Below are positions 10,100-19,265 of a stretch of 53,453 bases of DNA, in pieces. Position 1 is the stretch's first letter. Each line of letters opens with the position of its first letter. Under the pieces are notes generated by a model. The model was not told where the DNA came from. It did not search any database and was given only the letters and a program-made list of their open reading frames with translations. This stretch comes from Candidatus Bipolaricaulota bacterium (lineage in GTDB: Bacteria > Bipolaricaulota > Bipolaricaulia > RBG-16-55-9 > DRXL01), in NCBI GenBank assembly GCA_030550495.1, contig JAUQPG010000005.1, positions 14,520 through 67,972 on the forward strand, given 5' to 3'. A program made the translations under genes and the position numbers.

Positions 10100-10309
10100 A
10101 TGGAGAAGCCAGAGAAATTGCGAGAGCTGACTGATGAAGAGCTCAAGCAAAAAGAGCGGGAGCTCAAGCGTCAGCTCTTCAATGTACGCTTTGGTGTGGC
10201 CACAGGGCAGCAAGACAATACGGCATTAATCGGGCAGCTCAAGCGTCAGATTGCCCGAGTTAAGACGATATTACGGGAGCGTCAGCTCCAAAGAGGGCGA
10301 GCACAGTGA
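10100..10309 (+). CDS. rpmC: 50S ribosomal protein L29
   Basis: 69 residues: [59 protein letters not shown], the two-helix L29 fold. Sits next to L23 at the tunnel exit. Three bases after rplP. Confidence 0.96.
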   Translation: MEKPEKLRELTDEELKQKERELKRQLFNVRFGVATGQQDNTALIGQLKRQIARVKTILRERQLQRGRAQ

Positions 10310-10320
10310 GGGCAGAGACT

Positions 10321-10578
10321 ATGCCGAAGCGAGAGAAGATCGGACGGGTCGTGAGCGACAAGATGGCCAAGACTATTACCGTGCTGGTGGAGACGTTGGA
10401 ACAGCACCCGCTGTATAAGAAATATTATATAAAGCGCAAGAAGTTCTACGCGCACGATGAGCACGAAGAGGCTCATGAGGGCGATCTTGTGCGGATAGTG
10501 GAATCGCGGCCGCTATCGCGGCTGAAGCGGTGGCGCTTAGTCGAGGTGTTGGAGCGCGCCCGCCCCGGACAACGCTAA
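10321..10578 (+). CDS. rpsQ: 30S ribosomal protein S17
   Basis: 85 residues from ATG 10321 ([24 protein letters not shown]). A GTG at 10306 overlapping the rpmC stop (GTGA) would add five residues and cannot be excluded. OB-fold core ...[19 protein letters not shown]...[25 protein letters not shown] is typical. Confidence 0.95.
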   Translation: MPKREKIGRVVSDKMAKTITVLVETLEQHPLYKKYYIKRKKFYAHDEHEEAHEGDLVRIVESRPLSRLKRWRLVEVLERARPGQR

Positions 10579-10594
10579 ACAGGAGGCGATGGCG

Positions 10595-10963
10595 ATGATC
10601 CAAGTTCGGAGTATCTTGAAGGTTGCGGACAACTCAGGGGTCAAAGAGGTCCGAGTGATTAATGTATTAGGGCAGCCTAGTGGGGCCTGGGGCCAGATCG
10701 GGGATATCGTCGTGGCTTCGGTGCAGAAGCGCATCCCCACAAGTGAGATCGACAAGGGCGCTGTCGTCAAGGGCGTGATTGTGCGCACGCGCCAGCCCTA
10801 TCGGCGCAAGGACGGCAGCTATATTCGCTTTGATGATAACGCCGTCGTGCTGATCAATGCGTCGAAGGAGCCGTTGGGAACGCGCATCTTTGGCCCGGTG
10901 CCCCGTGAGCTGCGCGAGAAGGGCATGGTACGGATTCTCTCCTTGGCGCCGGAGGTGCTCTGA
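10595..10963 (+). CDS. rplN: 50S ribosomal protein L14
   Basis: 122 residues, exactly the usual length, from ATG 10595. AGGAGG ends 8 bases before this ATG but only 2 before the upstream ATG at 10589, so the second ATG is preferred. [22 protein letters not shown] and [44 protein letters not shown] are canonical. Confidence 0.97.
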   Translation: MIQVRSILKVADNSGVKEVRVINVLGQPSGAWGQIGDIVVASVQKRIPTSEIDKGAVVKGVIVRTRQPYRRKDGSYIRFDDNAVVLINASKEPLGTRIFGPVPRELREKGMVRILSLAPEVL

Positions 10964-11277
10964 TGCAGAAGATTCGCAAGGGTGACATGGTGAGGGTGAT
11001 CGCGGGCAACGACCGCGGCAAGGAGGGCGAGGTCTTGCAGGTCCTCCCCAAAGAGCGTAGAATCATTGTGAAGGGTGTGCGCATGATCACGCGCCACCTC
11101 CGGCCCTCAGCGAAGCATCGAGAGGGCGGGATCGTGCAGCAAGAGGGCCCGATCGATCTCAGCAATGTCTTATTGATCTGCCCAGAATGTGATCGCCCAA
11201 CTCGTGTTGGGTTCGTCATCACAGAAACTGGGGAGAAACTCCGTCAGTGCAAGCAGTGTAAGAAGACCTTCGATTAG
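10963..11277 (+). CDS. rplX: 50S ribosomal protein L24, zinc-finger form
   Basis: 104 residues. KOW motif IRKGDMVRVIAGNDRGKEGEVLQVLPKERRIIVKGV, then a C-terminal CPEC...CKQC four-cysteine knuckle, which occurs in part of the family. L24 starts 50S assembly. Its ATG overlaps the rplN stop (TGATG). Confidence 0.96.
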   Translation: MQKIRKGDMVRVIAGNDRGKEGEVLQVLPKERRIIVKGVRMITRHLRPSAKHREGGIVQQEGPIDLSNVLLICPECDRPTRVGFVITETGEKLRQCKQCKKTFD

Positions 11278-11292
11278 TATGGTGACTGGAGT

Positions 11293-11829
11293 ATGATGTT
11301 ATACGAACGCTATCGCACGGAGATCGTGCCTCACCTAATGAAGGAACTGAATTATAAGAATATTATGCAAGTGCCCAAGATCGAGAAGATCGTGATTAAC
11401 ATGGGTATCAAAGAAGCCAAGGATGACCCTAAGAAGCTTGAGGGGTGTGTGCGTGATCTGATGATGATCACGGGGCAGCGTCCTGTCGTCACCCGGGCGA
11501 AGAAGAGCATCTCCGACTTTGGGATCACCAAGGGCGACCCAGTGGGGTGTATGGTGACGTTGCGGGGGAAGCGAGCCTATGCGTTCTTTGAGAAGCTCGT
11601 GAGAGTTGTGCTCCCGGCGATCCGTGATTTCCGCGGGGTGAGCGCGGACTCGTTCGACGGGCGCGGGAATTTCTCACTTGGCCTGAGCGATCAACTGGTC
11701 TTCCCCGAGATCAAGTACGATCAGATCGCCAAGGTCCAGGGTATGGATATCTGTATCGTGACGACAGCGAAGACCGACCGAGAAGGATACTATCTCCTGA
11801 AAGCCTTAGGAATGCCCTTTAGAGATTAG
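11293..11829 (+). CDS. rplE: 50S ribosomal protein L5
   Basis: 178 residues: [55 protein letters not shown] and [30 protein letters not shown]. Contacts 5S rRNA and the P-site tRNA. The start may be ATG 11293 or the adjacent ATG 11296, which is better spaced from GGAG. Confidence 0.97.
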   Translation: MMLYERYRTEIVPHLMKELNYKNIMQVPKIEKIVINMGIKEAKDDPKKLEGCVRDLMMITGQRPVVTRAKKSISDFGITKGDPVGCMVTLRGKRAYAFFEKLVRVVLPAIRDFRGVSADSFDGRGNFSLGLSDQLVFPEIKYDQIAKVQGMDICIVTTAKTDREGYYLLKALGMPFRD

Positions 11830-11844
11830 TAAGGAGGCTATTAC

Positions 11845-12030
11845 ATGGGAAAGACTGCGTGGATAGCGAAGGTAGCGCGACCCCCGAAGTTCTCGGCGCG
11901 CTTGGTGCGGCGCTGCAGCATCTGTGGGCGTCGTCGCGGGTTTATTCGGGATTTTGGGCTCTGTCGCTTGTGTTTCCGCGCCAAGGCGCATCGGGGCGAG
12001 CTGCCCGGAGTCCGCAAGGCTACATGGTGA
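11845..12030 (+). CDS. rpsN: 30S ribosomal protein S14, zinc-binding type
   Basis: 61 residues with two CxxC pairs (CSIC, CRLC), the short zinc-binding S14 (type Z). SD AAGGAGG precedes the ATG. Place between rplE and rpsH is canonical. Confidence 0.96.
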   Translation: MGKTAWIAKVARPPKFSARLVRRCSICGRRRGFIRDFGLCRLCFRAKAHRGELPGVRKATW

Positions 12031-12039
12031 GGGGATCCT

Positions 12040-12432
12040 ATGGATACGATTGCTGATATGCTGACAGCTATTCGGAACGCGAATGCACGCGCGTTGCGTG
12101 AAGTGCGCGTGCCGCATTCGAATATCAAGGCGGAGATTGCCCGAATCTTAAAAGAAGAGGGATTCATCGAAGATTATCGTGTTGAGGGCGAGAAGAAGCG
12201 CGATCTAGTCATCATAATGAAATACAAAGGGAAGCGCGGCAAAGACCCTGTCATCGAGGGGCTTGAGCGGGTGTCCAAGCCGGGTCGGCGCATTTATGTA
12301 GGGGTTGATGAAATCCCCCGGGTGCGCAGCGGCTTGGGGATAGCTATCCTGAGTACCCCTCTTGGGGTCTTGACCGGCAAACAAGCGCGCCAAAAGCGCG
12401 TGGGTGGAGAACTTCTGTGCAAGGTGTGGTAG
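12040..12432 (+). CDS. rpsH: 30S ribosomal protein S8
   Basis: 130 residues: DTIADMLTAIRNANARALREVRVPHSNIKAEIARILKEEGFI and GLGIAILSTPLGVLTGKQARQKRVGGELLCKVW. In E. coli S8 is the translational repressor of the spc operon, binding near rplE; I did not identify a matching mRNA site here. Confidence 0.97.
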   Translation: MDTIADMLTAIRNANARALREVRVPHSNIKAEIARILKEEGFIEDYRVEGEKKRDLVIIMKYKGKRGKDPVIEGLERVSKPGRRIYVGVDEIPRVRSGLGIAILSTPLGVLTGKQARQKRVGGELLCKVW

Positions 12433-12435
12433 GCT

Positions 12436-13002
12436 ATGTCTAGAATTGGTAAGCAGCCCATTCCCGTTCCCAAAGACGTCAAGGTGACGATCGAGGCCGA
12501 TCGCGTCATTGTCGAGGGCAAGGCGGGCAAGCTCGTGCAGCGCTATGAGCCTGAGTATGTGAGCGTGCAGATGACCGATGGCACTCTTGTTGTCACGCGT
12601 AAGGGCGACGAGAAAGAATTCAAGGCGCGGCACGGCTTGTATCGGGCACTTTTTGCGAACATGGTGAAAGGGGTCCAGCAGCCCTATACGAAGGTCCTGC
12701 AGCTGGTGGGGTTGGGGTATCGTGCCAAGCTCCAAGGGAAGGAGTTAGTCTTGGAGATCGGCTTTCACGATCCAGTAATCTATAAACTCCCGGACAACGT
12801 CAAGGCTGAAGTGAAAGACCAGACTGAGATCATCCTCACTAGCCCGGATAAACAGTTAGTAGGACAAGTTGCGGCGGAGATTCGCAGCCTGCGCAAGCCC
12901 GAGCCGTACAAGGGCACGGGTATTCGCTACAAAGATGAACAAATCCGGCGCAAGGAAGGGAAGCTTGCTGGTGGCGGCGCGGGCGGGGCGAAGGCCGGGT
13001 GA
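12436..13002 (+). CDS. rplF: 50S ribosomal protein L6
   Basis: 188 residues. [32 protein letters not shown] at the N-terminus and [49 protein letters not shown] in the second repeat. The glycine-rich tail [12 protein letters not shown] is longer than usual. Confidence 0.97.
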   Translation: MSRIGKQPIPVPKDVKVTIEADRVIVEGKAGKLVQRYEPEYVSVQMTDGTLVVTRKGDEKEFKARHGLYRALFANMVKGVQQPYTKVLQLVGLGYRAKLQGKELVLEIGFHDPVIYKLPDNVKAEVKDQTEIILTSPDKQLVGQVAAEIRSLRKPEPYKGTGIRYKDEQIRRKEGKLAGGGAGGAKAG

Positions 13003-13010
13003 CACATTCT

Positions 13011-13370
13011 ATGATTAGGGTAGTCAGTCGTAATGAGCGACGGCAGCGGCGGCATCAACGGATCCGTAAGAAGATCTTTGGGACGCCGCAGCGTCCGCGC
13101 TTGTGCGTCTATAAGAGCTTAAAGCATCTCTACGCTCAAGTGATCGATGATACGGTCGGGCGGACTCTAGTCGCGGCAAGCACTCTCGAGAGAGAATTAA
13201 ATCTCAAAGGCGGGACGATCAAGTCTGCCGAGGCCTTAGGGAAGATATTAGCTGAACGTGCGTTAGCAAAAGGCATCACGACTGTGGTCTTCGACCGTGC
13301 TGGCTATCCGTACCATGGGGTCATCAAAGCGTTTGCAGAAGCCAGTCGCAAAGCCGGACTGAACTTCTAA
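13011..13370 (+). CDS. rplR: 50S ribosomal protein L18
   Basis: 119 residues from ATG 13011 ([47 protein letters not shown]). A GTG at 12999 overlapping the rplF stop (GTGA) could start a version four residues longer. L18 binds 5S rRNA. Ends [26 protein letters not shown] as usual. Confidence 0.95.
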   Translation: MIRVVSRNERRQRRHQRIRKKIFGTPQRPRLCVYKSLKHLYAQVIDDTVGRTLVAASTLERELNLKGGTIKSAEALGKILAERALAKGITTVVFDRAGYPYHGVIKAFAEASRKAGLNF

Positions 13371-13383
13371 GGGAGGAAGAGAT

Positions 13384-13896
13384 ATGGCGCGAGCGCGTGG
13401 TGGTGAGCGTCGAGCTGAAGAGTTCGAGAACGAAGTGATCGATCTGCGACGCGTAGCCAAGGTGACCAAGGGCGGAAAGAACTTGAGCTTTCGCGCTGTG
13501 GTGGTCATCGGCGATGGGAAGGGGCAGATCGGCTTAGGCAAGGGGAACACCCGTGAGGTCCCCTCGGCGATCCAGCAAGCGATCCGCGACGCCAAGCGCA
13601 ATATCATTCAGATCCCGCTTGTGGAGGACCGCACGATCCCTCATGAGATCTGGGGAGAGTTTAAAGCGTCGCGGGTCCTGCTCAAGCCGGCCTTCCCCGG
13701 TACTGGGGTCATCGCGGGCGGGACGGTCGGGGCGATCTGTCGGCTTGCCGGTATCAAAGATATTCTGACGAAAGCTCAAGGGTCTACGAACCCGTTAACG
13801 TTGGCAAAGGCGACTCTTGACGGGCTGCGACGCCTCAAGACGCTTGAGGAAGTAGCGCGACTCCGCGATAAGAAGCCCGAGGAGGTCTTGCAATGA
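13384..13896 (+). CDS. rpsE: 30S ribosomal protein S5
   Basis: 170 residues. [52 protein letters not shown] is the double-stranded RNA-binding domain, and [50 protein letters not shown] the C-terminal domain. Its stop overlaps the rplO start (ATGA), leaving no room for rpmD (L30), which usually sits here. Confidence 0.97.
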   Translation: MARARGGERRAEEFENEVIDLRRVAKVTKGGKNLSFRAVVVIGDGKGQIGLGKGNTREVPSAIQQAIRDAKRNIIQIPLVEDRTIPHEIWGEFKASRVLLKPAFPGTGVIAGGTVGAICRLAGIKDILTKAQGSTNPLTLAKATLDGLRRLKTLEEVARLRDKKPEEVLQ

Positions 13897-14396
13897 AGCT
13901 CAGTGATCTGCGTCCTACACCGGGGAGCATGAAGAAGCCCAAGCGTGTCGGCCGGGGAAACGCTTCAGGTCATGGGACGTACTCGACTCGTGGGGGCAAG
14001 GGGCAGACGGCTCGGTCGGGGTACCGGATGCCGCCGGCGTTCGAAGGCGGTCAAACTCCGTTGTGGAAGCGCGTGCCCAAGCGCGGGTTCAAGAATATTT
14101 TGCGAAAGAGCTACGCTTACGTGAACGTCGGCCAACTGAATGAGATCTTCCCCGATGGCGCAGAGATCACCCCGAAGGTTCTCAAAGAGCATGGGCTCAT
14201 TAAAAAATATAGAAACGGCGTGAAGATTCTCGGCGATGGCCCGCTTTCCAAGAGACTGATCGTAAAAGCTCATAAATTCAGCAAGAGCGCTAAAGAGAAG
14301 ATCACGGCTGCTGGGGGCCAGGCGATCGCTTTGCTCCCCCAGGAGCAGTCCGAAGAAGCTCCCACAGAGACCCCAAAGAAGGCGTCAGGGAAGTGA
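13893..14396 (+). CDS. rplO: 50S ribosomal protein L15
   Basis: 167 residues. [42 protein letters not shown] and [13 protein letters not shown] are canonical. The C-terminus adds an acidic, Pro/Thr-rich tail ([18 protein letters not shown]) beyond the usual fold. Overlaps rpsE by four bases. Confidence 0.97.
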   Translation: MKLSDLRPTPGSMKKPKRVGRGNASGHGTYSTRGGKGQTARSGYRMPPAFEGGQTPLWKRVPKRGFKNILRKSYAYVNVGQLNEIFPDGAEITPKVLKEHGLIKKYRNGVKILGDGPLSKRLIVKAHKFSKSAKEKITAAGGQAIALLPQEQSEEAPTETPKKASGK

Positions 14397-14406
14397 CCAG
14401 TAAGCT

Positions 14407-16086
14407 ATGACTGAAGGGTTATTTGAGGCATTTCGGATCCCAGAAGTCCGGAAGCGCATTCTCTTTACGCTTGGGGTCATTATAGTCTTTCGGTTGGGGG
14501 CATGGATCCCCGTGCCCGGCGTCGATCCCAATCAGATCAAGCTCTTCATTCAGCAGTTAGGGCAGCTAGGGCAGTTCTTGAGCGCGTTCACAGGAGGGGC
14601 GCTTGAGCGCTTCTCGATCTTCGCTTTGGGGGTTATCCCGTACATTAACGCGTCGATTATCTTAAGCTTATTAGTCGCGGTCATTCCTAAACTGAAAGAG
14701 CTCCAGGACCAAGGGGAAGAGGGGCGACGCGTTATTAACAAGATCACGCGCTACGCGACAGTAGGTCTTGCGTTCATTCAAGCCGCTGGGACGAGCTATC
14801 TCATCTATAATCAAGGGTTAGTTCAGCCCACTCAGAGCTTTGTGGGCTTCATGTTCATCGCGATCGTCACGCTCACCACAGGGACGATGTTTTTGATGTG
14901 GCTAGGGGAGCGCCTCACGGAAAACGGCATTGGCCGTGGAATCTCAATGTTGATCATGATCGGGATCTTAGCAGATTATCCGCGCTACTTTGCCACGATC
15001 TGGGGCGAAGTGACAAGCAATCCCAACCCCATGAACGCTCTCTGGTTGCCGTTGCTCCTTGCGATCTATGTCATAGTCACAGCAGTCATCGTGATGGTCC
15101 AGCTTGGGGCACGGCGCATTGATATTCAGTACGCTAAGCGCATGGTCAAAGGGCGCGTCTATGGAGGGCATAGTACTTTCTTGCCCCTCCAAGTAAATCA
15201 GGGCGGCGTCATCCCCATTATCTTCGCGGTTGCGCTGCTTGCTATCCCCCAGACGATCTTTCAGTTTCTTGATCAGAACAACGTGATTACGAATATGATG
15301 GCCGAGCGGCGCATCGTGTTGGAGATCTCCGGGGAGAGCCAACCAGGGGATCTCTTCGTCAAAGTTGACGGCCACCTCGTGCAGATCTCTCTCGCTGAAA
15401 AACAGACCAGTGAACAAGTCGCTCAGGCTATCGCTGAGGTGCTCAATCGCCGTCAAGCCGGTTCTGCTGAGACACACAGCAGCCGTGTTATTATCCCCGT
15501 TGAACCCGACAGAGCCCCTGATAACCCCAAGACGATATCGATTGGGGAGACCCCTGACAATCTCATAGCACTCAATGGAATCGGTCAGAGCGCTATGGTG
15601 CGCGGCATTACGTTTGTGCGGGCTTCGGCTCGCGATTGGATGAACGTTGTCGGCGATTTTTTGAACTGGCTCTCTACGGATCTATCGCGCGGGCACGCGC
15701 TCTATATGATCTTGAGCGCGTTGCTGATCTTCTTCTTTACGTACTTTTACAGCGCGATTGTCTTTAATCCGCGCGATCTGGCGGAGAACTTACGGAAGTG
15801 GGGCGGCTTCGTGCCTGGGATTCGTCCGGGCAAGCCCACGGCAGATTTCATTGAATCTGTGCAGAGCCGCCTGCTCTTCATTGGGGCGCTCTTCTTGATT
15901 GTCATTGCCCTGCTTCCTATGATCATAACTAATGCGAGCGGGCTCACGACGTTCTTCTTGGGAGGCACGTCGTTGCTCATCGTCGTGGGCGTCGGCGTCG
16001 ACACGATCAAGCAGATTGAGGCGCACTTGGTGGAGCGCCGCTACGAGAGCTTGATCGCCAAGGGCGGCCTGGGGCGGCGGATCTGA
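14407..16086 (+). CDS. secY: Protein translocase subunit SecY with a large loop insertion
   Basis: 559 residues against a usual 420-450. Ten membrane segments can be followed, including the plug-containing start (RLGAWIPVPGVDP), the TM7 block QGGVIPIIFAVALLAIPQ and the late block VFNPRDLAENLRKWGGFVPGIRPGKPT with the cytosolic loop near YES.IAKGG. The extra length is one block at about 295-408, between TM7 and TM8, which faces the outside. It starts ERRIVLEISGESQPGDLFVKVDGHL and looks like a soluble beta-rich domain. SecY forms the protein-conducting channel for Sec export. Its place between rplO and adk is canonical. Confidence 0.97.
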   Translation: MTEGLFEAFRIPEVRKRILFTLGVIIVFRLGAWIPVPGVDPNQIKLFIQQLGQLGQFLSAFTGGALERFSIFALGVIPYINASIILSLLVAVIPKLKELQDQGEEGRRVINKITRYATVGLAFIQAAGTSYLIYNQGLVQPTQSFVGFMFIAIVTLTTGTMFLMWLGERLTENGIGRGISMLIMIGILADYPRYFATIWGEVTSNPNPMNALWLPLLLAIYVIVTAVIVMVQLGARRIDIQYAKRMVKGRVYGGHSTFLPLQVNQGGVIPIIFAVALLAIPQTIFQFLDQNNVITNMMAERRIVLEISGESQPGDLFVKVDGHLVQISLAEKQTSEQVAQAIAEVLNRRQAGSAETHSSRVIIPVEPDRAPDNPKTISIGETPDNLIALNGIGQSAMVRGITFVRASARDWMNVVGDFLNWLSTDLSRGHALYMILSALLIFFFTYFYSAIVFNPRDLAENLRKWGGFVPGIRPGKPTADFIESVQSRLLFIGALFLIVIALLPMIITNASGLTTFFLGGTSLLIVVGVGVDTIKQIEAHLVERRYESLIAKGGLGRRI

Positions 16087-16089
16087 GCT

Positions 16090-16719
16090 ATGACTGCACG
16101 ACGGATCGTACTTTTGGGACCCCCAGGATCAGGAAAGGGCACCCAAGCTGTGCGGCTGGCAGCGTGGTTGGGTGTCCCCCATATCTCTACGGGCGATCTG
16201 TTGCGCAACGAAGTCCAGAATCGTACAGAATTAGGGCTACAAGCGCAGAGCTTTATGGATCGTGGTGAGCTCGTTCCAGATCAGCTCGTCGCGGAGATGA
16301 TCCGCCAGCGCATCAAAGGTGCGACGGGCTTTGTACTGGACGGCTTCCCTCGAAATATCAAGCAAGCTGAGATTTTAGAGACCGTGACGACCGTCGAGCG
16401 GGCCTTGCACTTTCAGCTCAATCGGGAGGAGATCATTCGGCGGCTCAGCGCTCGCAGAGTCTGTCCGCAATGCGGGGCTGTGTATAATCTGATCTCGAGC
16501 CCGCCTCAGCACAATAGTTTGTGTGATAAGTGCAAGATAGCGTTAGTGCAGCGCTCGGATGATACTCCAGAAGTCATTCAAAGACGGATTGATGTGCAGT
16601 ATGCACGTGAGATCAGGCCGATACTCGAGTTCTACAGAAAGCGCAATGTGTTGCGGGAGATCGACGCTCAGGGCGATATAGAATCCGTCTATCGAGCAGC
16701 TCAACAAGCGTTGGAGTAA
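16090..16719 (+). CDS. adk: Adenylate kinase, zinc-lid type
   Basis: 209 residues. P-loop LLGPPGSGKGTQ at the N-terminus, HISTGDLLRNEV and GFVLDGFPRNIKQAE for AMP binding, and a lid with CPQCGAVYNL...CDKC, four cysteines that bind a structural zinc. Interconverts ATP + AMP with 2 ADP. Four bases after secY. Confidence 0.97.
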   Translation: MTARRIVLLGPPGSGKGTQAVRLAAWLGVPHISTGDLLRNEVQNRTELGLQAQSFMDRGELVPDQLVAEMIRQRIKGATGFVLDGFPRNIKQAEILETVTTVERALHFQLNREEIIRRLSARRVCPQCGAVYNLISSPPQHNSLCDKCKIALVQRSDDTPEVIQRRIDVQYAREIRPILEFYRKRNVLREIDAQGDIESVYRAAQQALE

Positions 16720-16722
16720 TCT

Positions 16723-17532
16723 ATGGCGATGAAGCTCAAGAGCCCAGCAGAGATCGAGATCTTACGGGAGAACGCCCAGCTTTTGCAAGAGATCTTGCAG
16801 CGCTTAGTAGAAGAAGCGCGGGCGGGCGTCTCTACTCTCTCCTTGGACACTCTTGCTGGGCGCCTCATCGCTGAAGTTGGGGGTCGCCCGGCTTTTAAGG
16901 GCTATCGTGTAGGAAGATATGTTTATCCTGCAAATATTTGCACGTCGCTCAACGCCGAGGTAGTCCATGGCATCCCCCGTGCTGATCGGATCCTCCAGCC
17001 CGGAGATGTGCTCTCTATCGATATTGGCATGATCCGGCAAGGGTTTTGTGCAGACCTGGCAACAACGGTTATAATAGAAGATGCCCCGCGATCGAGTGAG
17101 GATCTCTTGGTGGTGCAGACGGCTCAGGAAGCCCTGTGGGAGGGTATCCGTGCTGCACGCCATCTTGCGCGCGTGGGTGATATCGCCTATGCTATTCAGC
17201 ACTATGTGAATAGTCGTGGGCTGTCGATTGTCACGAATTTTGTGGGCCATGGGATCGGGCGCCAGATGCATGAGGAGCCCCAAGTGCCCAATTACGGTTC
17301 TCCGGGGCAAGGGCCCTTGCTCCGCGATGGATTAGTGATTTGTATTGAGCCCATGGTCGCTAACAGCGGGAGAGATCTCATTGAAGTCGAAGTCCAAGAC
17401 GATAATTGGACAGCAGTGGCCCCAGGAGCGACTGCGGCGGCTCACTTTGAAGCGATGGTGAGGATTCGCGCGTCAGAGGAGTTGCCGGAGCTCTTAGGAT
17501 GTGGGGCCTTGGAGCGCGTGCCCTCGAGGTGA
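16723..17532 (+). CDS. map: Methionine aminopeptidase, type I
   Basis: 269 residues. Metal ligands are recognisable: the two Asp in LSIDIGMIRQGFCADLATT, His in FVGHGIGRQMHEEP, Glu in CIEPMV and the final Glu in AHFEAMV. It removes the initiator Met from nascent proteins. A C-terminal stretch of about 20 residues ([17 protein letters not shown]) follows the catalytic core. The start could also be ATG 16729. Its end overlaps the longest possible infA frame. Confidence 0.96.
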   Translation: MAMKLKSPAEIEILRENAQLLQEILQRLVEEARAGVSTLSLDTLAGRLIAEVGGRPAFKGYRVGRYVYPANICTSLNAEVVHGIPRADRILQPGDVLSIDIGMIRQGFCADLATTVIIEDAPRSSEDLLVVQTAQEALWEGIRAARHLARVGDIAYAIQHYVNSRGLSIVTNFVGHGIGRQMHEEPQVPNYGSPGQGPLLRDGLVICIEPMVANSGRDLIEVEVQDDNWTAVAPGATAAAHFEAMVRIRASEELPELLGCGALERVPSR

Positions 17533-17755
17533 TTGGCTTATTGGCAAGGGAGAGTTTATCAAGCGTCGTGGTGAGGTGATTGAGGCCTACCCGGGTTCGA
17601 TGTTCCGTGTGCGATTCGAAGACGGCACGGAAGCATTCTGTCACATCTCCGGGCGGATTCGCAAGAATTATATCAAGATCCTCCCCGGAGATAAGGTGCT
17701 TGTGGAGTTTTCGCCCTATGACCTCAGCCATGGAAGGATTATCTATCGCGAGTGA
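17501..17755 (+). CDS. infA: Translation initiation factor IF-1
   Basis: The OB-fold core is unmistakable: [61 protein letters not shown]. The only standard in-frame start is GTG 17501, inside map, which would add about 13 unusual residues ([13 protein letters not shown]). The normal N-terminus aligns with the ATT codon at 17540, which has GAGGTGAT 7 bases upstream. So either a long GTG form or an AUU-started 71-72-residue form is made; the latter fits family length and SD spacing better. IF-1 occupies the A site during initiation. Confidence 0.93.
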   Translation: MGPWSACPRGDWLIGKGEFIKRRGEVIEAYPGSMFRVRFEDGTEAFCHISGRIRKNYIKILPGDKVLVEFSPYDLSHGRIIYRE

Positions 17756-17765
17756 AGGTGATCCT

Positions 17766-17882
17766 ATGAAAGTGCGGAGCTCTGTCAGGAAGATCTGTGA
17801 TGCGTGTAAGATTGTGCGGCGCCACGGGCGTGTGATGGTGATCTGTAAGAACCCCAAGCACAAGCAGCGGCAGGGATGCTAA
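17766..17882 (+). CDS. rpmJ: 50S ribosomal protein L36
   Basis: 38 residues, [38 protein letters not shown], the zinc-binding (C+) form with C11, C14, C27 and H32. The ORF track shows it only as the end of a longer unreal ORF (17580). SD-like GAAGGTGAT lies upstream. Between infA and rpsM as usual. Confidence 0.97.
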   Translation: MKVRSSVRKICDACKIVRRHGRVMVICKNPKHKQRQGC

Positions 17883-17894
17883 AGGAGGAATTAG

Positions 17895-18263
17895 ATGGCT
17901 CGTATTGCGGGGGTCGATTTGCCAAACAATAAGCGCATCGATATTGCGCTCACGTATATTTATGGGATCGGGCGCCCCTTGGCGCAGCGTATCCTCCAAG
18001 CGACACAGGTCGATATGGGTAAGAAGGTCCGCGATCTCACAGAACAAGAGATCACGGCTCTGCGCAAGGAGATCGAGACCAAGTATCAAGTCGAAGGCGA
18101 TCTGCGCCGCAAAGTGCAGAACGATATCGCTCGCCTGAAACTCATTAAGTGTTATCGAGGGGTGCGCCATACGGTGGGGTTGCCGGTGCGTGGGCAAAAG
18201 ACGCGCAGCAACGCGCGCACGTGGAAGGGTCCGCGCCCGGCCAAGGCCGGCAAGCGCAAGTAA
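17895..18263 (+). CDS. rpsM: 30S ribosomal protein S13
   Basis: 122 residues. [33 protein letters not shown] and the C-terminal [35 protein letters not shown]. Forms intersubunit bridges to L5. SD AAAGGAGGA is strong. Confidence 0.98.
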   Translation: MARIAGVDLPNNKRIDIALTYIYGIGRPLAQRILQATQVDMGKKVRDLTEQEITALRKEIETKYQVEGDLRRKVQNDIARLKLIKCYRGVRHTVGLPVRGQKTRSNARTWKGPRPAKAGKRK

Positions 18264-18278
18264 GGGTGAGGTGAAACG

Positions 18279-18620
18279 ATGGCCCGCAAGGTAGATCGTG
18301 CGCGGCTCCATGTCCACTCGACTTTTAATAATACTATCTTGACCTTGACGGATTTAGATGGGAACGTCTTGGCGTGGGCCAGCCCGGGCACGCGCGGCTT
18401 CACGGGGAGCAAGAAGGGTACCCCCTACGCGGCGCAGCTGGCGTGTGAGTCGCTGCTGGTGAAGATGCGCGAACTTGGCGTGCGTTCCCTGATCGTGACT
18501 ATTAACGGCACCGGTCAGGGACGCAATTCTGTCGTCAATACGCTCAAGAGCTCTGGTATTCGCGTGGAGGACGTCAAGAATGTGACCCCAGTGTCACACA
18601 GTTCTGAACGCAAACGGTGA
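18279..18620 (+). CDS. rpsK: 30S ribosomal protein S11 with atypical tail
   Basis: 113 residues against about 125-130 usually. The core (HVHSTFNNTILTLTDLDGNVLAWASPGTRGFTGSKKGTPYAAQ) is canonical. The very conserved C-terminal TPIPHNGCRPPK stretch is replaced by TPVSHSSERKR and a stop; the other frames do not restore it. It is S11 without doubt, with a shortened tail. Confidence 0.96.
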   Translation: MARKVDRARLHVHSTFNNTILTLTDLDGNVLAWASPGTRGFTGSKKGTPYAAQLACESLLVKMRELGVRSLIVTINGTGQGRNSVVNTLKSSGIRVEDVKNVTPVSHSSERKR

Positions 18621-18626
18621 ATGGCT

Positions 18627-19247
18627 ATGGGACGCTATACAGGACCGAAGTGTCGTTTGTGTCGGCGTGAAGGGGAAAAGCTCTTTCTCAAGGGCGAGAA
18701 GTGTTACACAGAAAAATGCCCCGTAGAGCGACGGCCCTACGCGCCTGGGATGCACCAGCGCAAGTTTGGCAAGCTCAGTCAGTACGGGATTCGTTTGCGC
18801 GAAAAACAGAAAGCGAAGCGCATCTATGGGTTGCGCGAGGAGCAATTTAGAAGATACGTGGAGCGAGCCAAGCGCGTCAAGGGCGTCACCGGCGATTTCT
18901 TGCTCGAGTTGTTAGAGAGGCGCTTAGATAACGTGATCTATCGAGCGGGCTTGGCGGCTTCGCGGGATCAAGCGCGACAGTTAGTCACTCATGGGCATTT
19001 TATGGTCAACGATCGTAGTGTCAATATCCCGTCATTTCTAGTCCGTCCAGGGGACGTTATTACGCTCAAGCCCAATGCCGCGCAGAAGCCTGGGATTAAA
19101 GCTCTACTAGAGACCAAGGGGCGCGGAACTGTCCCGGCGTGGCTGGAGCGTGTGGACGGGCGTATCCACGTGCTAGATCGTCCCAAGGTCGATCAGCTGG
19201 AGCACAAGCTGCAGATGCAGCTCATTGTTGAGTTCTACTCCCGCTAA
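18627..19247 (+). CDS. rpsD: 30S ribosomal protein S4, zinc-binding form
   Basis: 206 residues from ATG 18627 (MGRYTGPKCRLCRREGEKLFLKGEKCYTEKCPVERRPYAPG). Four Cys near the N-terminus give the zinc form. S4 RNA-binding domain at RRLDNVIYRAGLAASRDQARQLVTHGHFMVNDRSVNIPSFLVRPGD. ATG 18621 two codons earlier is an alternative. In E. coli S4 represses the alpha operon. Confidence 0.97.
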   Translation: MGRYTGPKCRLCRREGEKLFLKGEKCYTEKCPVERRPYAPGMHQRKFGKLSQYGIRLREKQKAKRIYGLREEQFRRYVERAKRVKGVTGDFLLELLERRLDNVIYRAGLAASRDQARQLVTHGHFMVNDRSVNIPSFLVRPGDVITLKPNAAQKPGIKALLETKGRGTVPAWLERVDGRIHVLDRPKVDQLEHKLQMQLIVEFYSR

Positions 19248-19265
19248 GTGTGGAGAAAGGGGACT

